A stretch of DNA of 64,000 bases from Microglena sp. YARC (taxonomy: Eukaryota > Chlorophyta > Chlorophyceae > Chlamydomonadales > Chlamydomonadaceae), in NCBI GenBank assembly GCA_022414725.1, contig CM039463.1, positions 55,492,094 to 55,556,093 on the forward strand. Reading direction: 5' to 3'. Positions 11,420 to 22,023 of this stretch are shown here, piece after piece. Each line of letters starts with the position of its first letter. Position 1 is the first letter of the stretch. The translations under genes and the position numbers were made by a program. Under the pieces are notes generated by a model, which saw only the letters and a program-made list of their open reading frames with translations, searched no databases and had not been told where the DNA came from.

Positions 11420-14400
11420 ACGCCTGCCTTGAGCTTGATGTGGCTGCAGGGTGTTGGATGGAACATATTAGTGACATGCCTGGACCTTGATGTGGCTGGG
11501 GGGTGTTTTGAATTGCTTAGCTTTGCATGCTTCTGTCTTGCGTTTTGTTTAGCGTTTTGTTTAGTGTTATGTTCAGTTTGTGTGTATATGAGGCAAAGCC
11601 TGCCTTGACCTTGATGTGGCTGAAGGGTGTTGGATGGAACAGGTTAGTGGCGTGCCTTGATCTTGATGTGGCTGGAGGGGGGGGGGGGGGCTTTGCATTA
11701 CTTAGCTTTGCATGCTTTGGTATTGCGTTTTGCGTTTTGTTTAGTGTTGTGCTAAGTGTTTTGTGTATATGAGGCAACGCCTGCCTTGACCTTGATGTAG
11801 CTGCAGGGTGTTGGATGGAACATGTTAGTGCCATGCCTTGACCTTGATGTGGCTGCAGGGTGTTGGATGGAACATGTTAGTGCCATGCCTTGACCTTGAT
11901 GTGGCTGCAGGGTGTTGGATGGAACATGTTAGTGCCATGCCTTGACCTTGATGTGGCTGCAGGGTGTGTTGTTAGATGGAACATGTTAGTGCCATGCCTT
12001 GACCTTGATGTGGCTGCAGGGTGTTGGATGGCACATGTTAGTGCCATGCCTTGACCTTGATGTGGCTGCAGGGTGTTGGATGGAACATGTTAGTGCCATG
12101 CCTTGACCTTGATGTGGCTGCAGGTGTGTTGGATGGAACATGTTAGTGCCATGCCTTGACCTTGATGTGGCTGCAGGGTGTTGGATGGAACATGTTAGTG
12201 CCATGCCTTGACCTTGATGTGGCTGCAGGGTGTTGGATGGAACATGTTAGTGCCATGCCTTGACCTTGATGTGGCTGCAGGGTGTTGGATGGAACATGTT
12301 AGTGCCATGCCTTGACCTTGATGTGGCTGCAGGGTGTTGGATGGAACATGTTAGTGCCATGCCTTGACCTTGATGTGGCTGCAGGTGTGTTGGATGGAAC
12401 ATGTTAGTTGCCATGCCTTGACCTTGATGTGGCTGCAGGGTGTTGGATGGAACATGTTAGTGCCATGCCTTGACCTTGATGTGGCTGCAGGGTGTTGGAT
12501 GGAACATGTTAGTGCCATGCCTTGACCTTGATGTGGCTGCAGGGTGTTGGATGGAACATGTTAGTGCCATGCCTTGACCTTGATGTGGCTGCAGGGTGTT
12601 GGATGGAACATGTTAGTGCCATGCCTTGACCTTGATGTGGCTGCAGGGTGTTGGATGGAACATGTTAGTGCCATGCCTTGACCTTGATGTGGCTGCAGGG
12701 TGTTGGATGGAACATGTTAGTGCCATGCCTTGACCTTGATGTGGCTGCAGGGTGTTGGATGGAACATGTTAGTGCCATGCCTTGACCTTGATGTGGCTGC
12801 AGGGTGTTGGATGGAACATGTTAGTGCCATGCCTTGACCTTGATGTGGCTGCAGGGTGTTGGATGGAACATGTTAGTGCCATGCCTTGACCTTGATGTGG
12901 CTGCAGGGTGTTGGATGGAACATGTTAGTGCCATGCCTTGACCTTGATGTGGCTGCAGGGTGTTGGATGGAACATGTTAGTGCCATGCCTTGACCTTGAT
13001 GTGGCTGCAGGGTGTTGGATGGAACATGTTAGTGCCATGCCTTGACCTTGATGTGGCTGCAGGGTGTTGGATGGAACATGTTAGTGCCATGCCTTGACCT
13101 TGATGTGGCTGCAGGGTGTTGGATGGAACATGTTAGTGCCATGCCTTGACCTTGATGTGGCTGCAGGGTGTTGGATGGAACATGTTAGTGCCATGCCTTG
13201 ACCTTGATGTGGCTGCAGGGTGTTGGATGGAACATGTTAGTGCCATGCCTTGACCTTGATGTGGCTGCAGGGTGTTGGATGGAACATGTTAGTGCCATGC
13301 CTTGACCTTGATGTGGCTGCAGGGTGTTGGATGGAACATGTTAGTGCCATGCCTTGACCTTGATGTGGCTGCAGGGTGTTGGATGGAACATGTTAGTGCC
13401 ATGCCTTGACCTTGATGTGGCTGCAGGGTGTTGGATGGAACATGTTAGTGCCATGCCTTGACCTTGATGTGGCTGCAGGGTGTTGGATGGAACATGTTAG
13501 TGCCATGCCTTGACCTTGATGTGGCTGCAGGGTGTTGGATGGAACATGTTAGTGCCATGCCTTGACCTTGATGTGGCTGCAGGGTGTTGGATGGAACATG
13601 TTAGTGCCATGCCTTGACCTTGATGTGGCTGCAGGGTGTTGGATGGAACATGTTAGTGCCATGCCTTGACCTTGATGTGGCTGCAGGGTGTTGGATGGAA
13701 CATGTTAGTGCCATGCCTTGACCTTGATGTGGCTGCAGGGTGTTGGATGGAACATGTTAGTGCCATGCCTTGACCTTGATGTGGCTGCAGGGTGTTGGAT
13801 GGAACATGTTAGTGCCATGCCTTGACCTTGATGTGGCTGCAGGGTGTTGGATGGAACATGTTAGTGCCATGCCTTGACCTTGATGTGGCTGCAGGGTGTT
13901 GGATGGAACATGTTAGTGCCATGCCTTGACCTTGATGTGGCTGCAGGGTGTTGGATGGAACATGTTAGTGCCATGCCTTGACCTTGATGTGGCTGCAGGG
14001 TGTTGGATGGAACATGTTAGTGCCATGCCTTGACCTTGATGTGGCTGCAGGGTGTTGGATGGAACATGTTAGTGCCATGCCTTGACCTTGATGTGGCTGC
14101 AGGGTGTTGGATGGAACATGTTAGTGCCATGCCTTGACCTTGATGTGGCTGCAGGGTGTTGGATGGAAACATGTTAGTGCCATGCCTTGACCTTGATGTG
14201 CTGCAGGGTGTTGGATGGAACATGTTAGTGCCATGCCTTGACCTTGATGTGGCTGCAGGGTGTTGGATGGAACATGTTAGTGCCATGCCTTGACCTTGAT
14301 GTGGCTGCAGGGTGTTGGATGGAACATGTTAGTGCCATGCCTTGACCTTGATGTGGCTGCAGGGTGTTGGATGGAACATGTTAGTGCCATGCCTTGACCT

Positions 14401-15745
14401 TGATGTGGCTGCAGGGTGTTGGATGGAACATGTTAGTGCCATGCCTTTGACCTTGATGTGGCTGCAGAGTGCAGGGTTGGATGGAACATGTTAGTGCCAT
14501 GCCTTGACCTTGATGTGGCTGCAGGGTGTTGGATGGAACATGTTAGTGCCATGCCTTGACCTTGATGTGGCTGCAGGGTGTTGGATGGAACATGTTAGTG
14601 CCATGCCTTGACCTTGATGTGGCTGCAGGGTGTTGGATGGAACATGTTAGTGCCATGCCTTGACCTTGATGTGGCTGCAGGGTGTTGGATGGAACATGTT
14701 AGTGCCATGCCTTGACCTTGATGTGGCTGCAGGGTGTTGGATGGAACATGTTAGTGCCATGCCTTGACCTTGATGTGGCTGCAGGGTGTTGGATGGAACA
14801 TGTTAGTGCCATGCCTTGACCTTGATGTGGCTGCAGGGTGTTGGATGGAACATGTTAGTGCCATGCCTTGACCTTGATGTGGCTGCAGGGTGTTGGATGG
14901 AACATGTTAGTGCCATGCCTTGACCTTGATGTGGCTGCAGGGTGTTGGATGGAACATGTTAGTGCCATGCCTTGACCTTGATGTGGCTGCAGGGTGTTGG
15001 ATGGAACATGTTAGTGCCATGCCTTGACCTTGATGTGGCTGCAGGGTGTTGGATGGAACATGTTAGTGCCATGCCTTGACCTTGATGTGGCTGCAGGGTG
15101 TTGGATGGAACATGTTAGTGCCATGCCTTGACCTTGATGTGGCTGCAGGGTGTTTGGATGGAACATGTTAGTGCCATGCCTTGACCTTGATGTGGCTGCA
15201 GGGTGTTGGATGGAACATGTTAGTGCCATGCCTTGACCTTGATGTGGCTGCAGGGTGTTGGATGGAACATGTTAGTGCCATGCCTTGACCTTGATGTGGC
15301 TGCAGGGTGTTTGGATGGAACATGTTAGTGCCATGCCTTGACCTTTGATGTGTGCTGCAGGGTGTTGGATGGAACATGTTAGTGCCATGCCTTGACCTTG
15401 ATGTGGCTGCAGGGTTGTTGGATGGAACATGTTAGTGCCATGCCTTGACCTTGATGTGGCTGCAGGGTGTTGGATGGGTTAGTGCCATTTGACCTTGATG
15501 TGGCTGCAGGGTGCACATGCCTTGACCTTGATGTGGCTGCAGGGTTGGATGGAACATGTTAGTGCCATGCCTTGACCTTGATGTGGCTGCAGGGTGTGAT
15601 GGAACATGGACTTGATGTGCTGCAGGGTGTTGACCTTGATGTGGCATGGAACATGTTAGTGTGCCATGCTTTGATGCCTGATGTGGCTGAAGGTGTTGGA
15701 TGGAATGTTAGTGCCATGCCTTGACCTTGATGTGGCTGCAGGGGG
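11420..15745 (+). repeat. 52-bp satellite, about 76 copies
   Basis: The unit (CTTGACCTTGATGTGGCTGC, then AGGGTGTTGG, then ATGGAACATGTTAGTGCCATGC) is repeated almost without change from about 11,780 to 15,300. Each unit has one CTGCAG site. Before 11,780 single units are separated by a T-rich spacer (TTTGTTTAGTGTT...TATGAGGCAA). A relic of that spacer reappears at about 15,800-15,850, so both edges of the original locus survive. The right edge, 15,300-15,720, is scrambled by small deletions. 52 is not a multiple of 3, so reading frames rotate and no protein is implied. Confidence 0.95.
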
Positions 15746-15915
15746 GCTTGTGCATGTTGTATGCATTTTACCTTGGCGCAGGGTTTGGATGTTAGTAGCG
15801 ACCTTTGTTTAGTGTTATGTTTATTGTTTGTGTGTTTATATGTGGCAACCCCTGCCTTTCGGGGGGTAGGGGGGGGAGTGGGGTGCTGCCCTACCCTTTC
15901 AAATGTGTTATAACT

Positions 15916-16069
15916 AGGGAACGGCAATATGCTATTATATCATCATATGGTATCATATGATGCCGGCAGTCTGACTGGGCTAAACTTATCATTTATATAA
16001 ATATCATCTGATGCGATTTTATGACATCGTACTCGCCTTTGGTCAGCATCATATGATACGCCAGTCCCT
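15916..16069. mobile_element. MITE-like inverted-repeat element, copy 1
   Basis: This 154-bp element starts AGGGAACGGC and ends GCCAGTCCCT. Its interior is rich in ATCATATGAT palindromes. A second, better-preserved copy lies inverted at 37,718-37,893. A TA flanks each end, which could be a target duplication. No coding capacity. Confidence 0.7.
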
Positions 16070-16109
16070 AGCAATAATATTCCTTCCTTCATTCGCGAAC
16101 TGGACTTCC

Positions 16110-16496
16110 GTATGCGCCTCAAGTATTGGCAAACGGTTTGGCAAACGACCCTTTGCCAAACCGGACTAGGGATCCAGCTTTAGACCACTCTAGCAATCTG
16201 GATGGCTGGAATCATGTACCGGTCTGGCTACTAAGACCTAGCAAGTTTAATGCTCCTGATTTGAATTGTTACCTGGTTTTACAGCAAGCTTGGGCAGACT
16301 ACTTGGTGAACATGTAACAAGGAAATATAACAATAACTCAGGACCCTTTGCCAACTGGATTTCAGGTCTGAGATTGAGACAGTCAAAGCCATAGACCCCT
16401 TTGCCAAGTTAGTTTTTCCATGCTTTTCTGAGACCCACTTTTGGGGGAAAAGGACGTTTACCAATACTTAATCTTGCCAATACTTAAGGCGCGTAC
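16110..16496. mobile_element. TIR element B, copy 1 (non-autonomous DNA transposon-like)
   Basis: The left end reads GTATGCGCCTCAAGTATTGG and the right end CCAATACTTAAGGCGCGTAC, which are inverted copies of one another. Homologous interior sequence occurs in the third intron of the dynamin gene at 50,187-50,815. Two further solitary ends (TGCCAATACTTAAGGCGCGT) follow at 16,630 and 16,763. Confidence 0.7.
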
Positions 16497-16677
16497 GGTA
16501 CTCAGCCCGCATACAGTGAGCAGCCTGAAGGCTCTAGGCATAGCTTAATTTCCCGCCTGTGTTTGCTTGATGGTTGGAACTTGGAAGTCTCAACTGGTGG
16601 TCATATAATCATGGTGGTCATATAATCATTGCCAATACTTAAGGCGCGTACAGGCCTATTCACCAGTTGCCTGCCTT

Positions 16678-16764
16678 CCTTCTCCAGTCGAGCTTTCAGG
16701 TCTTGGAGCTGCCGACGCTGGTTCCCGAACTCAGGATCTTCCTGCATGAGATCTTGTACATCTG
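16678..16764 (-). pseudogene. Captured dynamin GED exon fragment
   Basis: Read on the minus strand, this is a copy of the last dynamin exon (54,025-54,111). It starts at the acceptor CAG and encodes VQDLMQEDPEFGNQRRQLQD and LKARLEK. It differs from the gene at only a few positions, several of them silent (GGA/GGG, CGA/CGG), so it probably came from a functional paralogue. It sits between two same-orientation ends of TIR element B (16,629-16,651 and 16,763-16,784), as in gene-fragment capture by DNA transposons. It is out of phase with the neighbouring minus-strand gene, so it is unlikely to be that gene's last exon. Confidence 0.75.
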
Positions 16765-17122
16765 CCAATACTTAAGGCGCGTACACCTATACCAGACTAT
16801 TCACCAGACCAATTCAAACATCTATTCGCCAAATGTGTTTTTCTGCTTTGTCCTGTAGACGCGGCCAAGGATTCGGGATCTCATTTATTCAGAAACCAAC
16901 CTTGTCTTTCACATCTGCAATAATACCATACCATACCATACCACACCATGCAACATATGCAATAATACCACCCATCTATTCGCGTACAGGACGTTTCACC
17001 ATACCAATCCTCACACAACTGAAACTGTGGCAGACCCACTTGCCTTTTCACTATTCACTACAGACTTTTCACCAGATCCATTCTCACCCAACTGAAAGTG
17101 TTCCTACTCCTTTTGATTATCT

Positions 17123-17203
17123 GACAACGCCATTCGATCTGAATCCTCAGTGCCGCTGGTTTGTGTCGGGTGACCCACCTCCTGGGGTGAAATACCTTTC
17201 GCA
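17123..17203 (+). repeat. Dispersed repeat A, partial copy
   Basis: The core CCGCTGGTTTGTGTCGGGTG, then ACCCACCTCCTGGGGTGAAA, recurs at 31,337-31,444 (+), 48,945-49,050 (-) and 53,279-53,345 (+, partial). No coding sense; SINE-like. Confidence 0.65.
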
Positions 17204-17208
17204 AAAAA

Positions 17209-17345
17209 AAGCTGCTTACCTGTTAAGCACATCCTGGACCACCTTGGTAGCTGTCTTACGGTCTTTCACTAGAGGAAGCTGCTTACCTGTTTAGCACATC
17301 CTGGACCACCTTGGTAGCTGTCTTACGGTCTTTCACTAGAGGAAG
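17209..17345 (-). repeat. 67-bp tandem duplication of an exon 3' end and its donor site
   Basis: The last 50 or so bases of exon 9 of the minus-strand gene, with its GTAAGC donor, are copied once more just downstream. The copy lacks the 5' half of the exon. Confidence 0.8.
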
Positions 17346-17414
17346 TAGGGCCATGCTTACTCGCTCCACGCTGATACCTAGAGGGCAGCCCAAGTCACTC
17401 TCATCCTCCGCGTC
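17287..17414 (-). CDS. Minus-strand gene, exon 9 (last exon recognised)
   Basis: The acceptor is CTCTTTCAG|GACGCG and the donor AACAG|GTAAGC; phase 0 in, phase 2 out. It encodes an acidic start (DAEDESDLG) and ALLPLVKDRKTATKVVQDVL. Decayed partial copies occur near 17,570 and 18,000. A further 3' exon must exist but I could not find it. Confidence 0.7.
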
Positions 17415-20400
17415 CTGAAAGAGTGCGTGGTTAAGGTGGTATTGGTTGAGGTGGCTGACGTGGTTGAGGTGGTTGACGTGGTTGAGGTGGTTGAGGCTAA
17501 AGGGACTAGGCTAAAGGGACTTGCCCCTAAGCTTGAGATGTTATGTTTATAACACTGAACTCAGAGGGTAGCCCAAGTCACTCTCATCCTCTACATGCTA
17601 CCTTACGAGTGTGTTGCTGAGGTGACATTGGTTGAGGTGGTTGAGGTGGCCGAGGGTACAAGGGTAGCCTACCAGGTGACATTGGTTGAGGTGGTTGAGG
17701 TGGCCGAGGGTACAAGGGTAGCCTACCAGGTGACATTGGTTGAGGTGGTTGAGGTGGCCGAGGGTACAAGGGTAGCCTACCAGGTGACATTGGTTGAGGT
17801 GGTCGAGGTGGCCGAGGGTACAAGGGTAGCCTACCAGGTGACATTGGTTGAGGTGGTTGAGGTGGCCGAGGGTACAAGGGTAGCCTACCAGGTGACATTG
17901 GTTGAGGTGGTTGAGGTGGCCGAGGGTACAAGGGTAGCCTACCAGGCTCAAGGGACTTGCCCCTAAGCTTGAGATGTTATATGTATAACACTGAACTCAG
18001 AGGGCAGCCCAAGTACGTAGCAGCCCTCATCCTCTGCGTCCTGCTTTGTGAGCGTGTGGTTGTGAATGTCAATGTGTGGCTGTCCGTGTGAGCAGGCTGG
18101 TGGGAGGTGGGTTTTAAGGGTTAGGTGGGAGGTGGGTTTCAATGTAGACTAGATAGGTGGAAGGTGGGTTTAAGGTGGACTAGATAGCAGGTGGGCTGCT
18201 ACGTAGGAAAGCCCTACTTCGCCTGTGTGAGCGGCCCGGTTGGAGGTGGGGGATGGTTTTTAAGGTTTAGATGGGGGATGGTTGGAAGGTGGACTAGATA
18301 GTTGGTGGGCTGTTACGTAGGGTAGCCCTACTGCCTTCGTGTGAGCGGCCCGGTGGGGGGTGGGTTTGAAGGGGTAGGTGGGTTGTGGGTTTCAATGTAG
18401 ACTAGATAGGTGGAAGGTGGATTTTAAGGGTTACGTGGGAGGTAGGTTTTCAGGTTTAGATGAGGGAATGGTGTTAGGTAGACTAGATAGGTGGTAGGAT
18501 GCTACGTAGGCAAGCCCTACTACCTCCGTGTAAGCGGCCCCCCAGGAGGTGGGAGAGCTCACATATGTACATGCAGATGGTTTTGTGTTTATGGTTCAGT
18601 GTAGCTTTATGATCCTTGATGAGAAGTACAAGGTGGTAGGATGTTACGTAGGCAAGCCCTACTACGTCCGTGTGAGCGGGCTGGTGGGAGGTGGGTTTCA
18701 ATACAGACTAGATAGGTGGAAGGTGGGTTTAAGGTGGACTAGATAGCAGGTGGGCTGCTACGTAGGCAAGCCTTACATGCGTCCCACCTGAGCATCATCA
18801 CGGCCACCATTGGCCCACAGCCACGTGTTCCGAGTCACCTCCACCCCCGCCTCCCTCCGCTGCAGTTCATCTCTTGAGGGGACATGGCCAAAGGCAACGT
18901 GCGTGGCCCCCAAATGCCCACAACCATGAACACAACATAATATCAACAGGGCAAACACATGCGTCCCACCTGAGCATCATCATGCCCACAGCCACGCGTC
19001 TGAGCCGCTTCAACAATTCCGCATCATGCCCGAAATAACTAAGAAAACGTAAAAAAGGAAAGTTTGACGTAGTTTGAGAGAGAGATCCTTAATAATGTGG
19101 TTCTCCTTTGCAACTGCGATTTTTTGTGTATGAGCACAACACTATATTAACACAGTAAAAACACAAGCGTCCCACCTGACCAGCACCCTCATCCTGGCCA
19201 CCATTGGCCCACAGCCACGTGTCCTGAGCCGCCACCACCGCTGCTTCATCTCTTGAGGCGAAATCACCAAAGGCAACGTATGTGGCCCCCAAATGCCCAC
19301 AACCATGAACACAACACAATACCAACAGGACAAACACAAGCGTCCCACCTGAGCAGCACCCTCATCCTGGCCACCATTAGCCCACAACCACGCGTCTCGA
19401 GCGGCCTCCACCGCCGCCGCCCTCCGACGAGGTTCTTCCCGCGAGGGGACATCGCCAAAGGTAACGTCCGCAGTGGGTAGCAGGGTGCACAGCTCTGTGA
19501 GTCCAATGCCTGAGCTGTTGATAGCCTGGGCTGCCTCTGCAACCTCACCCTGCAAATAGTTGTTTGGTTGGTTTGTCAGTTCGTTGGAGATATAAATATA
19601 TATATAACAAACACTTATTTATCACACGAGGGAACATCTCCAAAGGTAATGTGCATAGTGGGGAGCAAGGTGCACAGCTCGGTAAGTCCAATGCCTGACC
19701 TGTTGATAGCTTGGGCTGCCTATGCAATCTCAGCCTGAAAATAGTTAGTTAGGTGGTCAGTTGGTTTGCTGGCTGGTTGGTTGGCTGGCCGGTTCGTTGG
19801 AGACATAATATATACACATATATAATATATAATATATATAACAAATGTTTATTTATCACAGGAGGGGAATATCTCCAAAGGCAACATGCACAGTGGGTAC
19901 CAAGGTGCACAGCTCTGAAGTCGAATGCCGAAGCTGTTGATGGCTAGTGCTGCATCTGCCACCTTGTCCTGCAAACGCCTGGATTCATGATTTAGTTTAT
20001 GCCTCTCTTTTCTGAAATTGCAAACCCTAAACCCTAACACTTACTCCAAAGTTCTAAATTGGGATTTACCAAGCGCTGTCCGTGGATACCTGAATAATGA
20101 GGATTAAACAATACTAAGGAGGTGCTTATTGTGAAAGCGCTACCTTTTTTCCTTTTTTTGTAGACTCAAAAGTGACAAGTCTTATGCAGCGTTGCAAGCG
20201 ACGCAGAAAATTGGCGGAGTTTGTTGGAAACGAGACGAAAGGTGGCAACGATGGAGCTGACCCAAGCAAGTTAGTTACGCGACCGTTGGCTGACGTGTCA
20301 GGCTTCAATTTTCAATTTTTCGGTCAGACAGACAAACAGACAAATAGGTAAACATGGGGCTCCCGCCCCCTTGAAGAGAAGGCTCCGCCAAAAATGATAG

Positions 20401-21988
20401 AGCGATTTAATATTGATTAGCGAATCAAGTTTCTCCTAAATCCTATCTTGGGTTTGACCAAGCCTTGAATGTGAATTCCTCACAATTGGGGAATAACCAG
20501 TACAAAGAAAGTGCATCTTGTGAAAGAGCTTCAAATTTGCCTTCAGACGGTATACCCAAAAGTTAAATTGAGATAGGGAATTTATAGTAATTAACAAAGC
20601 AAGTTTCTCCCAATTCAAGGCCAACTTAGGTTTGACCAAGCCTCGCCTGTAAATTCCTCACTAATGGGGAATAACGAATACAAAATAAGTGCATATTGTG
20701 AAAGAGCTTCAAATTTGCCTTCAGACAGTTAACCCAACAGTGAAATTTGCCTTCAGACAGTTAACCCAACAGTGAAATTCGGATAGAGGATATATAATAA
20801 TTAGCGAAGCAAGTTTCTCCCAAGGCGTAACTTAGGTCTGACCAGGCCTTGACTGTGGATACCTCAATAATGGGGAATAACCAATACAAAGGAAGTACAT
20901 ATTGTGAAAGAGCTTCAAATTTGCCTTCTGACAGTATTCTCAAATGTGAAATTGAGATAGGGAATCAATAGTTATTAGCGAAGCAAGTTTCTCCCAAGGC
21001 GTAACTTAAGTCTGACCAGGCCTTGACTGTGGATACCTCAATAATGGGGAATAACCAATACAAAGGAAGTACATATTGTGAAAGAGCTTCAAATTTGCCT
21101 TCTGACAGTATTCTCAAATGTGAAATTGAGATAGGGAATCAATAGTTATTAGCGAAGCAAGTTTCTCCCAAGGCGTAACTTAGGTCTGACCAGGCCTTGA
21201 CTGTGGATACCTCAATAATGGGGAATAACCAATACAAAGGAAGTACATATTGTGAACGAGCTTCAAATTTGCCTTCTGACAGTATTCTCAAATGTGAAAT
21301 TGAGATAGGGAATCAATAGTTATTAGCGAAGCAAGTTTCTCCCAAGGCGTAATTTAGGTCTGACCAGGCCTTGACTGTGGATACCTCAATGATGGGGAAT
21401 AACCAAAACAAAGGAAGTGCATATTGTGAAAGAGCTTCAAATTTACTTCCGTCATCACACTCAACAGAACTAACAGTTATACTTATACTAACACTAGCAA
21501 TAATAATAACTCGTGTAAAATATGCAGACAAAACTTGCCTTGAGCCTTTCAGAAGCCTCCAAACTAAGCCATGCCACTTCCAGAAGCACCACTGTCCTGA
21601 GTAACACCCCCAGCAAGCAGAGCCCTGGTGCCAAATGGGCTACAATGTATTCAAGCCTATGGGCCTGGATGCTGCTGGAAATTAGCCCCTAATACTAATA
21701 CTAATACTAATACTAATAATTATAAACTACTGTGTGCAGATGGAACTTACCAGCAGTCTTTCTGAAGCCCCCAAACTAAGCCATGGCATTGCCGGAAGCA
21801 CCACCGTCCTGAGTAGCACCCCCAGCGAGCAGAGCCTTGGCGCCGATAGGGCTAGTTTTAATTCAAGCCTATGGGCCAGCATGCTGTTGGAAATCAGCCC
21901 CTAATACTAATACGTATACGTATACTAATACGTATACAAATACTAATACTAATACGTATATGTATACGTATACATATACTAATACAAA

Positions 21989-22023
<35 letters not shown>

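Noticed and set aside
11420..15745. CRISPR array
   Set aside because: Units are contiguous copies with no unique spacers, in a eukaryotic context; the same holds for the 40-bp array at 38.2-40.5 kb.
16678..16764. Last exon of the minus-strand gene
   Set aside because: Exon 9 leaves phase 2, which would run this fragment into a stop; it matches dynamin and is bounded by transposon ends.
17595..17966. Protein made of 18-residue repeats (either strand)
   Set aside because: The 54-bp unit keeps both strands open by length alone; it lies between exons 8 and 9, which already join in phase.
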